Under the pieces are notes generated by a model. The model ran no database searches, was not told where the DNA came from, and worked only from the letters and a program-made list of their open reading frames with translations. From Acidobacteriota bacterium (GTDB taxonomy: Bacteria; Acidobacteriota; Terriglobia; UBA7540), in contig PLWR01000691.1 of assembly GCA_003165615.1 (NCBI GenBank), positions 1 through 6,702 of the forward strand: DNA of 6,702 bases, in the 5' to 3' direction. The position numbers and the translations under genes are program-made. Numbering within the stretch: position 1 is the stretch's first letter; each line of letters starts with the position of its first letter. Shown piece after piece: positions 1 through 5,647 of this stretch.

Positions 1-83
1 GACTTTCCGGATGAGTCTCTAGAGGAGCGGCACCCGCAGGGCGGTCGTTGTGGGCATTTTGACTGATAAAGGGAGCCTGCGGG
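1..83. other. Non-coding leader at left edge, no gene supported
   Basis: No recognisable gene is visible here. Frame 1 is open from the edge to a TGA at 64-66, but the roughly 21 residues resemble nothing I know and could be chance. The stretch holds an 8-bp inverted repeat, CCCGCAGG at 33-40 and CCTGCGGG at 76-83. The 10-mer CCCGCAGGGC (33-42) recurs at 5552-5561, upstream of the third permease. From about 63 the sequence already falls into the 7-bp phase of the downstream heptamer array (CTGATAA at 63-69, CTGCGGG at 77-83), which suggests that the array has decayed at its upstream end. Confidence 0.4.
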
Positions 84-146
84 CCGACGACTGACAACTG
101 ACGTCTGAAAACTGATGCCTGCCAACTGTCAACTGAGGACTGAGAC
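84..146 (+). repeat. Heptamer array A, nine CTGANNN units abutting the start of gene 1
   Basis: Nine consecutive 7-bp units with no indels, the last ending exactly one base before the ATG. Eight begin with CTG and one (84-90) with CCG. Unit types include CTGACAA, CTGAAAA, CTGCCAA and the terminal CTGAGAC. The second-last unit (CTGAGGA, 133-139) supplies the Shine-Dalgarno sequence. In-phase relics extend back to 63, which would make 12 units. The same last six unit positions, with small substitutions, precede gene 2, so the array was duplicated together with the gene. The period of 7 is not a multiple of 3, so this is not a coding repeat. Function is unknown; a DNA- or RNA-level role, or neutral slippage repeats, are both possible. 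Confidence 0.9.
135..139 (+). promoter_or_regulatory. Shine-Dalgarno GAGGA for gene 1, inside a heptamer unit
   Basis: GAGGA lies 7 nt before the ATG at 147 and supports that start. It is part of the second-last heptamer unit, so ribosome binding and the repeat are physically the same sequence. Confidence 0.7.
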
Positions 147-2576
147 ATGAGCACCTTGCTCCAAGACCTGAAGTTCGGCTTCCGCATGCTGGCGAAGAAT
201 CCCGGCTTCACGGCGGTGGCGGTGCTGACGCTCGCGCTCGGCATTGGAGCCAACACGGCCATTTTCAGCTTTGTGGATGCGGTGCTCCTGAAGCCGCTGC
301 CGTTTCCGCACCCTGATCAAATTGTGCAGGTTTGGGAGAAGCCGCCGGGGGGCGAGCGCAATGTGATTTCAACCCTGAACTTCCTGGACTGGAAAAATCA
401 GAACACAGTTTTCGAAGCGATGGCGGCTGAGGCCGGGGCCTGGATGGTCCTGACCGGAGGCGAGAACCCGGTGGCACTCAAGTGTGCGCGTGTATCTGCG
501 CCTTACTTCAGCATCTACCGTGCCGAACCCCTGTTGGGACGCACCTTCGCGCCCGATGAAGATCAACCTGGTAAGCAACGCGAAGTGGTTCTGAGTCACC
601 GAATTTGGGAGAACCGTTATGGCGGAAATTCGAGCATTATCGGCCGCAGCATTCAGCTCAATGACAAAGCTTACACGGTGATTGGGGTAATGCCGTCCGG
701 GACCTTCGATCGGATGTGGCCAGACGTGTGGATGCCGCTCGCCTTCGAGACAAAGGAGATGGCTCGGGACTACCGCTGGATGATTTCCTTTGCTCGATTG
801 AAACCCGGCGTAACCCTGGAGCAATCGCGTCAGCAGATGACGTTGATTGGAGCCCGCATCGAGCATGACTATCCTCAGTCGAACAAGGGATGGAACGTGA
901 CGGTGGACCGGTACGAGGACCGGTTGGTGAATGATCATCTGAGGAAATCACTGTTGCTGCTTCTTGCGGCGGTTGGTGCGGTTCTCCTTATCGGCTGTGT
1001 GAATCTGGCCAATTTGTTGCTTGCGCGGGGCGCCGGACGTGAGCGTGAACTGGCCATCCGGTCGGCATTGGGGGGTGGGCGCGGACGATTGGTCCGGCAA
1101 TTTCTGACGGAAAGCGTTTTGCTTGCCGGCCTGGGAGGTATTGCCGGTGTTTTCTTGGGCTGGGGAATCATGATGGGTCTTAAAGGCGGGCTGCCCCGTT
1201 ACCTCCTGCCCGCCGAAGCCGACGTGCGGTTGGATGGGCGGGTGTTGCTGTTCACGGCGGCAATCGTTGTCGCCACCGGCCTCCTGTTTGGAATGGCTCC
1301 GGCGCTCCATGGCGCCAAGGTGGACCTGGTGGATTCGCTCAAAGAGGGTGGCCGGGGACCAACCTCAGGGGCAGGACGGAAACAATTCCGCAACGCTCTC
1401 GTCGCAGCGGAAGTTGCTCTGGCGTTTGTTCTGCTATCGGGGGCGGGGCTGGTGCTCCGCAGCTTTTACCAACTACTGCAGGTTGACCCAGGTTTTGACG
1501 CGACGAACGTAATTACGATGAGGTTTCCCATTTCGTCTGAGCAATACCCTGACGGCCCTCGGATAATCAGTTATCAGGAACAAGTGATAGAGAGAATTCA
1601 GGCGGTGCCGGGGGTTCGAGCCGCCGCTGTCACCGACGCTCTTCCTCTTGAAGGTTGGGGCTACTGGATGCCCTTCCTCATCGAAGGGCGACCTTTCGTG
1701 GAGCTCGCGAACCGGCCCTCCTGCGGATTCAAAAGTGTCAGTCCATCATATCTTTCGGCCGTCGGAATGCGCCTGCTCGGGGGGCGTTGGTTAGCGAAAA
1801 CCGACAGACCGAATACCCTGCCGGTAGCGGTGATCAACGAAACCATGGCCAAGCGATATTTTGAAGATCAGGACCCGATCGGACAGCGAATTCTGATTCA
1901 ACAGACCATCCCCGGCCAGCTCGCGCTGGGGCCAGAGAAACCATGGCAGGTGGTGGGCGTCGTGGCAGATGAAAAGACGTGGAGCTTGGACGATTCCAGT
2001 GCCGGCTTGTACGTCTCATACCAGCAAACTCCGCGTGCGTACGAGGCCCTGGTGGTGCGGGGCTTCCTGGACTCCACGCACTTGGTCAAACCGATCCAGT
2101 CTGCCGTCTGGCAGCTAAACAAGAACCAAGCCTTTAATGACATTAGGACTTTGAAGCAAATCAAATCTGACCGGCTGGGCGAGAACCGCATGAGAACAGT
2201 GCTATTGGTCGTCTTCGGGTTGCTCGCACTGATGCTCGCTGCCATCGGAATCTACGGGGTAATCTCCTACACCGTAGTCCAGCGCACCCATGAAATGGGA
2301 TTGAGGGCAGCCCTAGGGGCGAGCGCGTGGGATCAGCTCCGTCTGGTCCTTAAGGGTGGAATGATCTTGACCGCGATCGGAATGGGAATCGGAATCGCCG
2401 GGGCGTTCGTCCTTACTCGCCTACTGGCGAGCCTGTTGTTTGGGGTCGAGCCCCGCGATCCCGTTACCTTCGTCGCCGTCGCCGCGCTGCTCGCCGGGAT
2501 TGCCCTGCTGGCCTGCTACATTCCCGCGCGGCGCGCTACCAAGGTCGATCCCATGGTGGCGCTGCGGTACGAGTAA
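147..2576 (+). CDS. ADOP-family FtsX/MacB-like duplicated permease, paralogue 1
   Basis: An 809-aa inner-membrane permease with a duplicated MacB-core/FtsX architecture. A short cytoplasmic N-terminus ([11 protein letters not shown]) leads into TM1 (about 21-43, with [13 protein letters not shown]). A periplasmic MacB-like core spans about 44-265, followed by TM2-TM4 near 268-293, 322-344 and 365-388. TM5 (about 417-437) starts the second half, with a periplasmic core at 440-680 and TM6-TM8 near 683-708, 738-765 and 772-793. Both FtsX halves carry the cytoplasmic coupling-helix type motif, [18 protein letters not shown] (301-318) and [12 protein letters not shown] (715-726). The C-terminus [19 protein letters not shown] is typical of the ADOP family, as is the ~800-aa length. 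The start is chosen because all three paralogues begin identically and an SD lies 7 nt upstream. No ATPase domain or neighbouring ATPase gene is present, so the energising partner and substrate are unknown. Its early periplasmic region ([17 protein letters not shown]) differs clearly from those of the two downstream paralogues, making it the most divergent of the three. Confidence 0.92.
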   Translation: MSTLLQDLKFGFRMLAKNPGFTAVAVLTLALGIGANTAIFSFVDAVLLKPLPFPHPDQIVQVWEKPPGGERNVISTLNFLDWKNQNTVFEAMAAEAGAWMVLTGGENPVALKCARVSAPYFSIYRAEPLLGRTFAPDEDQPGKQREVVLSHRIWENRYGGNSSIIGRSIQLNDKAYTVIGVMPSGTFDRMWPDVWMPLAFETKEMARDYRWMISFARLKPGVTLEQSRQQMTLIGARIEHDYPQSNKGWNVTVDRYEDRLVNDHLRKSLLLLLAAVGAVLLIGCVNLANLLLARGAGRERELAIRSALGGGRGRLVRQFLTESVLLAGLGGIAGVFLGWGIMMGLKGGLPRYLLPAEADVRLDGRVLLFTAAIVVATGLLFGMAPALHGAKVDLVDSLKEGGRGPTSGAGRKQFRNALVAAEVALAFVLLSGAGLVLRSFYQLLQVDPGFDATNVITMRFPISSEQYPDGPRIISYQEQVIERIQAVPGVRAAAVTDALPLEGWGYWMPFLIEGRPFVELANRPSCGFKSVSPSYLSAVGMRLLGGRWLAKTDRPNTLPVAVINETMAKRYFEDQDPIGQRILIQQTIPGQLALGPEKPWQVVGVVADEKTWSLDDSSAGLYVSYQQTPRAYEALVVRGFLDSTHLVKPIQSAVWQLNKNQAFNDIRTLKQIKSDRLGENRMRTVLLVVFGLLALMLAAIGIYGVISYTVVQRTHEMGLRAALGASAWDQLRLVLKGGMILTAIGMGIGIAGAFVLTRLLASLLFGVEPRDPVTFVAVAALLAGIALLACYIPARRATKVDPMVALRYE

Positions 2577-2578
2577 GG

Positions 2579-2606
2579 CAGTGGGTAGTGGCGAGTGGTT
2601 GGTGGC
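2579..2606 (-). repeat. Degenerate inverted heptamer block after gene 1 stop
   Basis: Starting 2 bases after the TAA, four 7-bp units of the form NRGTGGN (CAGTGGG at 2579-2585, then TAGTGGC, GAGTGGT and TGGTGGC in turn) continue in phase. They resemble the CAGTGGT and CAGTGGG units that follow gene 2, which are the reverse complement of the CTGANNN type. This looks like a decayed copy of the post-stop array, but the degeneracy makes the call moderate. Confidence 0.5.
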
Positions 2607-2608
2607 GG

Positions 2609-2685
2609 GTAGCACAGGCATTCCTGCCTGTGGCGAAGGACGAGGCACGCTGCGCATACGGCACAGGCAAGAGTGGCCGTGCTAC
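2609..2685. repeat. 24-bp imperfect inverted repeat pair, REP-like palindromic element
   Basis: The left arm (2609-2632, begins GTAGCACAGGCA) and right arm (2662-2685, ends GCCGTGCTAC) match as inverted repeats at 20 of 24 positions across a 29-bp spacer. The left arm is itself a perfect hairpin, CACAGGCA (2613-2620), loop TTCC, TGCCTGTG (2625-2632). Such self-palindromic arms in paired inverted orientation resemble REP/BIME-type dispersed elements. Dispersal through the genome cannot be seen from one window. A transcript could fold either the short hairpin or the long arm-to-arm stem. Confidence 0.7.
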
Positions 2686-2697
2686 CGCGATCGAAGC

Positions 2698-2762
2698 GGC
2701 GAGTTTGCCTCGCCATTTGGCGGCAAAAAGCCGCAATTCTGAAATGGCGGCATAAAGCCGCC
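2698..2762. repeat. Cluster of three small GC-rich hairpins
   Basis: Three perfect stem-loops occur in a row. GGCGAG (2698-2703) pairs with CTCGCC (2709-2714) around a 5-nt loop. GCGGC (2720-2724) pairs with GCCGC (2730-2734) around AAAAA. GGCGGC (2746-2751) pairs with GCCGCC (2757-2762) around ATAAA. The second and third share the GGCGGC-NNAAA-GCCGC pattern and look like duplicates. No T-run follows any stem, so they are not canonical terminators; they may slow transcription, protect the 3' end of the gene 1 mRNA, or be part of a repetitive element continuing from 2609. Confidence 0.7.
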
Positions 2763-2830
2763 TCTACATCGCTGCCATACGACGGCGAGTTAGAAGGTTC
2801 AGCTGATCGCCAAACGCAGGAAGTTGATGG

Positions 2831-2907
2831 CTGCCGACTGAGAACTGAAAACTGACGACTGAGAACGGAAAACTGATGTCTGCCAACTGCCAACTGAGGG
2901 CTGAGAC
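2831..2907 (+). repeat. Heptamer array B, eleven CTGANNN units abutting the start of gene 2
   Basis: Eleven consecutive 7-bp units with no indels end directly at the ATG. Ten begin with CTG; one (2866-2872) reads CGGAAAA. The terminal unit CTGAGAC is identical to that of array A, and the preceding five correspond unit by unit with one or two substitutions. In-phase relics continue upstream: TTGATGG at 2824-2830 and CTGATCG at 2803-2809, giving up to 15 units. The array is two core units longer than array A, consistent with unit gain or loss. Confidence 0.9.
2896..2900 (+). promoter_or_regulatory. Shine-Dalgarno GAGGG for gene 2, inside a heptamer unit
   Basis: GAGGG lies 7 nt before the ATG at 2908, the same unit position and spacing as for gene 1, and supports this start. 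Confidence 0.65.
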
Positions 2908-5424
2908 ATGAGCACCTTGCTCCAAGACCTGAAATTCGGCATGCGCATGCTGGCGAAGAACCCCGGCTTCACGGCCGTGGCGGTACTGACGCTGGCGCTG
3001 GGCATCGGAGCCAACACCGCCATTTTTAGTTTGATTGATGCCGTCATGTTGAGAATGTTGCCGGTAAAGAATCCGCAACAGCTCGTAGTGCTGAGTTGGC
3101 GCCAGACAAGGACGGTGCAAGGGGGCCCCGGCTATAGCGGGGACGGCACGCACTCCCTTTCTTACTTGGGTTTCAAACGATTGCGCCGGCAAAACGACAT
3201 CTTCTCCAGCGTGATAGGCTTCGTGCCTCTCGGTCCCGGCCCCGAAAGCGTCACGGTAAGCATCGACGGCCAACCGAGCGTGGCCGGGGGCGAGATGGTC
3301 AGCGGCAATTATTTTAGCGGGCTCGGCGTTTCGCCGGTCCTGGGCCGCATCCTTACGGATGCAGATGAGGAGCATGCGGCCCGCGTCACGGTCCTCGGCT
3401 ATGGCTATTGGGCGCGCAAGTTTGGGCGCGATCCGGCGGTCATTGGAAAAACGATGGCCCTCGGTGGCGAGCCCTTCAGCATCGTGGGTGTGGCGCCGCC
3501 CGAGTTCTTTGGGGTCCAACCTGGCCGGGCGCCTGACTTTTGGATTCCCCTGATTGACGTGCCCACCCTCGGCCCTTGGGGCATCACATCGCAATCCGCT
3601 TTCACCGAAAAGGGCTGGTGGTGGCTGTCGATAGTTGGGCGCCTCAAGCCCAACGTAAGCCAGTCGCAGGCACGGGCTGCACTCGACATCTGGCTTCGCC
3701 AAAGCCTCAACGATGAAGTGGGGTTGTCACCAGCGGACGCAGGAGCTTTCTGGGCTGGCCTCGATCCCGCCAGCCGGGGACTCAACTACCTGCGCGGACG
3801 ATTCTCACAGCCCTTGCTGATCTTGATGGGCGTGGTCGGTCTTGTGCTGCTGATCGCCTGCGCCAACATCGCCGCGCTGTTGCTGGCGCGCGCCCAGAGC
3901 CGGCGGAGGGAAATCGCCATGCGCTTGGCCTTAGGGGCTTCGCGCGCGCGCCTCATTCGCCAACTGCTTACCGAGAGCTTGTTGCTGGCGGCGGCCGGGG
4001 GAATATGTGGAATGGTAGTGGCGGCTTGGGGAGCGAGGATTCTCCTCCGCCTGATGTCGGGCGGCCCTTCGCTGCCGCTGGAAGTTCACCCCAACCTGAC
4101 GGTAGGAGGCTTCGCCGCCAGCGTTTCGGTGCTTACGGGAATCCTGTTTGGTCTCGTGCCGGCGCTCGCCTCAACACGCTTGCGTCTCAGCGCCGCCCTC
4201 AAAGAAAACGCGAGCGGCGCTCTCGGAAGCCGCAGCGCACGTTGGAGGTTGGGAAAATCATTGGTGATTGCCCAAGTCGTTTTCTCCCTATTGCTGGTGA
4301 CGGGGGCGGGGCTTTTCGTGCGCACACTCATGAACCTCGAGCATGAAAACCTCGGATTCGATCCCCACGGTGTGCTCCTGTTCCGGGTCAATGCCAAGCA
4401 GAGTGGCTATGAAGGGCCACGCTTGCGCAACCTCTACGACGAGCTTCTCCAACGCGTCCGGGCCTTGCCGGGCGTGCAGGAGGCGACTGTCTCGGCCTTC
4501 GCCCTGATTTCCGGGTGGTGTAGCACAAGCTCGATCGAGGCCGAGGGTGGCCCGAGCAAGGCCGACCAGAACGTAATGGTGTACTGGAACGTGGTAGGGC
4601 CAGACTTTCTAAAGACCATGCGAATTCGATTGTTACTCGGCCGGGATATCGGTGAGCATGACACTGCCACTTCACCGCAAGTGGCGGTGGTGAACGAATC
4701 TTTGGCGCGCAAGCTCTTCGGCAACCTCAACCCGCTGGGGCGGAAGTTCACTCTTGGACAATCTTTCAACCCGAAGGAGGCCCGGCAGATCGTGGGGGTG
4801 GCGGAAGACGCCAAATTCACTGATATCCGCGCTGTGGTCCCATTGACCGTCTACTTTCCCTTCACCCAATTGGGAGATTCTTTGGGAGCAATGCATTTTG
4901 AGGTCCGTACGGCGGGCGCCCCGGCCCTCTTGATTCCCAGCGTGCGGGGCGCCGTTGCCGAAGTGGACCGAAGCTTGGCCCTTTCGGAAGTAAAAACCCA
5001 GAACCAGCAGATCGATGAGGCGCTGGTGCAGGAAAAGTTGATTGCCCGGCTTGCCAGCTTCTTTGGCGGGCTCGCTCTGGCTCTTGCCGCCATCGGACTG
5101 TATGGCACGATGACCTACACCGTCAGCCGCAGAACGAACGAGATTGGCATTCGCGTGGCCCTGGGCGCCAGCGGCAAACAAATTCTGAAGATGGTTCTCC
5201 GTGAAGCTTTCGCGCTGGTTCTGATTGGGGTCCTTTTGGGCTTGCCAGTGGCGCTCGCCGCCGGTCGCTTGGTAGCGAATCAACTCTATGGGCTGAAGCC
5301 TTCGGACCCGCTAACTCTCTTTACTGCGGTTGGCTTGCTGGTTGCAGTTGCCAGTTTGGCGGCCTACTTGCCGGCACGACGCGCAACCAAGGTCGATCCC
5401 GTGGTGGCGCTGAGGTATGAGTGA
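2908..5424 (+). CDS. ADOP-family FtsX/MacB-like duplicated permease, paralogue 2
   Basis: An 838-aa duplicated permease with the same layout as its upstream neighbour. TM1 is at about 21-43 and periplasmic core 1 at 44-300. TM2-TM4 lie near 303-328, 355-375 and 400-422, TM5 near 450-472, periplasmic core 2 at 475-710, and TM6-TM8 near 712-737, 765-790 and 802-824. Coupling motifs are EIAMRLALGASRARLIRQ (335-352) and EIGIRVALGAS (745-755), followed by the family C-terminus [16 protein letters not shown]. The first 41 residues differ from paralogue 1 at one position, while the periplasmic cores are widely diverged; core 1 is about 35 residues longer. It is closer to paralogue 3, sharing [12 protein letters not shown] and a similar IVGVAPPEF segment. 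No ATPase is nearby, so substrate and energy partner are unknown. By family knowledge it would be expected to work with an ATPase encoded elsewhere or in a non-transport role. The SD and array-defined start match the other copies. Confidence 0.92.
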   Translation: MSTLLQDLKFGMRMLAKNPGFTAVAVLTLALGIGANTAIFSLIDAVMLRMLPVKNPQQLVVLSWRQTRTVQGGPGYSGDGTHSLSYLGFKRLRRQNDIFSSVIGFVPLGPGPESVTVSIDGQPSVAGGEMVSGNYFSGLGVSPVLGRILTDADEEHAARVTVLGYGYWARKFGRDPAVIGKTMALGGEPFSIVGVAPPEFFGVQPGRAPDFWIPLIDVPTLGPWGITSQSAFTEKGWWWLSIVGRLKPNVSQSQARAALDIWLRQSLNDEVGLSPADAGAFWAGLDPASRGLNYLRGRFSQPLLILMGVVGLVLLIACANIAALLLARAQSRRREIAMRLALGASRARLIRQLLTESLLLAAAGGICGMVVAAWGARILLRLMSGGPSLPLEVHPNLTVGGFAASVSVLTGILFGLVPALASTRLRLSAALKENASGALGSRSARWRLGKSLVIAQVVFSLLLVTGAGLFVRTLMNLEHENLGFDPHGVLLFRVNAKQSGYEGPRLRNLYDELLQRVRALPGVQEATVSAFALISGWCSTSSIEAEGGPSKADQNVMVYWNVVGPDFLKTMRIRLLLGRDIGEHDTATSPQVAVVNESLARKLFGNLNPLGRKFTLGQSFNPKEARQIVGVAEDAKFTDIRAVVPLTVYFPFTQLGDSLGAMHFEVRTAGAPALLIPSVRGAVAEVDRSLALSEVKTQNQQIDEALVQEKLIARLASFFGGLALALAAIGLYGTMTYTVSRRTNEIGIRVALGASGKQILKMVLREAFALVLIGVLLGLPVALAAGRLVANQLYGLKPSDPLTLFTAVGLLVAVASLAAYLPARRATKVDPVVALRYE

Positions 5425-5426
5425 GG

Positions 5427-5468
5427 CAGTTGTCAGTGGTCAGTTGTCAATCGTCAGTTGTCAGTGGG
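5427..5468 (-). repeat. Inverted heptamer block directly after gene 2 stop
   Basis: Six 7-bp units begin two bases after the TGA: three copies of CAGTTGT, plus CAGTGGT, CAATCGT and CAGTGGG. These are reverse complements of the CTGANNN class found before start codons (CAGTTGT complements ACAACTG). The 14-mer at 5452-5465 is the exact reverse complement of 90-103 in array A. Confidence 0.85.
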
Positions 5469-5507
5469 CCGGGGGGCGATGGGCAGTGACTGGAAGGGGC
5501 GTCCTGT

Positions 5508-5549
5508 CAGGTCTCAGCTATGAGCTCACAGCCGTCAGCTGTCAGCAAA
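5508..5549 (-). repeat. Second inverted heptamer block in the gene 2-gene 3 spacer
   Basis: Six in-phase 7-bp units, five starting with CAG (such as CAGGTCT, CAGCCGT, CAGCTGT) and one with GAG. It is out of phase with the block at 5427-5468 (offset 81 bp), so the two are separate runs divided by 39 bp of G-rich sequence. It faces the forward CTGANNN array before gene 3 and can pair with it. Confidence 0.75.
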
Positions 5550-5587
5550 GGCCCGCAGGGCCACAGCGGGCAGTAGCTGAAAGCTGA
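5535..5587. other. Stem-loop formed by opposing heptamer arrays
   Basis: The 12-mer at 5535-5546 (TCAGCTGTCAGC) and 5576-5587 (GCTGAAAGCTGA) are inverted repeats with one mismatch. They enclose a nested perfect hairpin, GGCCC (5550-5554), loop GCA, GGGCC (5558-5562). An alternative register pairs CTGTCAGC (5539-5546) with GCTGACAG (5590-5597). No T-tract follows. It lies 60 bp upstream of the gene 3 start and would form in a read-through transcript. Confidence 0.6.
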
Positions 5588-5639
5588 GAGCTGACAGCCT
5601 CCGACCGACGACTGAAAACTGATGACTGACGACCAAGGA
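5577..5639 (+). repeat. Heptamer array C, nine units upstream of gene 3
   Basis: Nine in-phase 7-bp units. Six are CTGANNN (for example CTGAAAG, CTGACAG and CTGAAAA); units four and five are degenerate (CCTCCGA, then CCGACGA, the latter also seen at 84-90), and the ninth (CCAAGGA) carries the Shine-Dalgarno sequence. Unlike arrays A and B, 8 bases of non-repeat sequence separate it from the ATG. Confidence 0.8.
5635..5639 (+). promoter_or_regulatory. Shine-Dalgarno AAGGA for gene 3
   Basis: AAGGA lies 8 nt before the ATG at 5648 and coincides with the last heptamer unit. It supports the start shared by all three paralogues. Confidence 0.7.
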
Positions 5640-5647
5640 TCGAACCC

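Larger units (their letters stand above)
2577..2907. other. 331-bp repeat-filled spacer between permease genes 1 and 2
   Basis: No coding region is supported; open frames on both strands run through repeats. In order it contains a degenerate inverted heptamer block (2579-2606), a 24-bp imperfect inverted repeat pair (2609-2685), three GC-rich hairpins (2698-2762), about 40 bp with no recognised structure, then a long CTGANNN array (core 2831-2907). No hairpin is followed by a clear T-tract, so no rho-independent terminator is called and read-through into gene 2 is possible. No convincing promoter boxes were seen. Confidence 0.75.

Noticed and set aside
1..66. Possible C-terminal tail of an upstream gene in frame 1, ending with TGA at 64-66
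   Set aside because: Only about 21 residues are visible, with no recognisable family ending. It lacks the -VALRYE ending expected if it were another tandem permease.
59..70. TTGACT followed by GATAAA as a possible promoter for gene 1
   Set aside because: TTGACT resembles a -35 box, but no -10 lies 16-18 bp downstream; GATAAA overlaps it rather than being correctly spaced. It is better explained as a decayed heptamer unit (CTGATAA).
2440..2742. 100-codon plus-strand frame across the 3' end of gene 1 and the spacer
   Set aside because: It is out of frame with the conserved permease C-terminus and its tail is translated from the inverted-repeat and hairpin region; no plausible domain.
2746..2770. 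Rho-independent terminator after gene 1
   Set aside because: The stem is good (6 bp) but is followed by TCTACATC rather than a T-tract, so termination is not supported.
2764..3702. 312-codon open frame on the minus strand over the start of gene 2
   Set aside because: It runs antisense through the strongly supported permease frame and through heptamer array B, and its product has low-complexity Arg/His-rich composition. Similar antisense frames over genes 1 and 3 arise from shared sequence and high GC.
5427..5639. CRISPR array
   Set aside because: The repeat unit is 7 bp with no spacers between units, and both orientations occur; there is no cas gene or 24-37-bp direct repeat.
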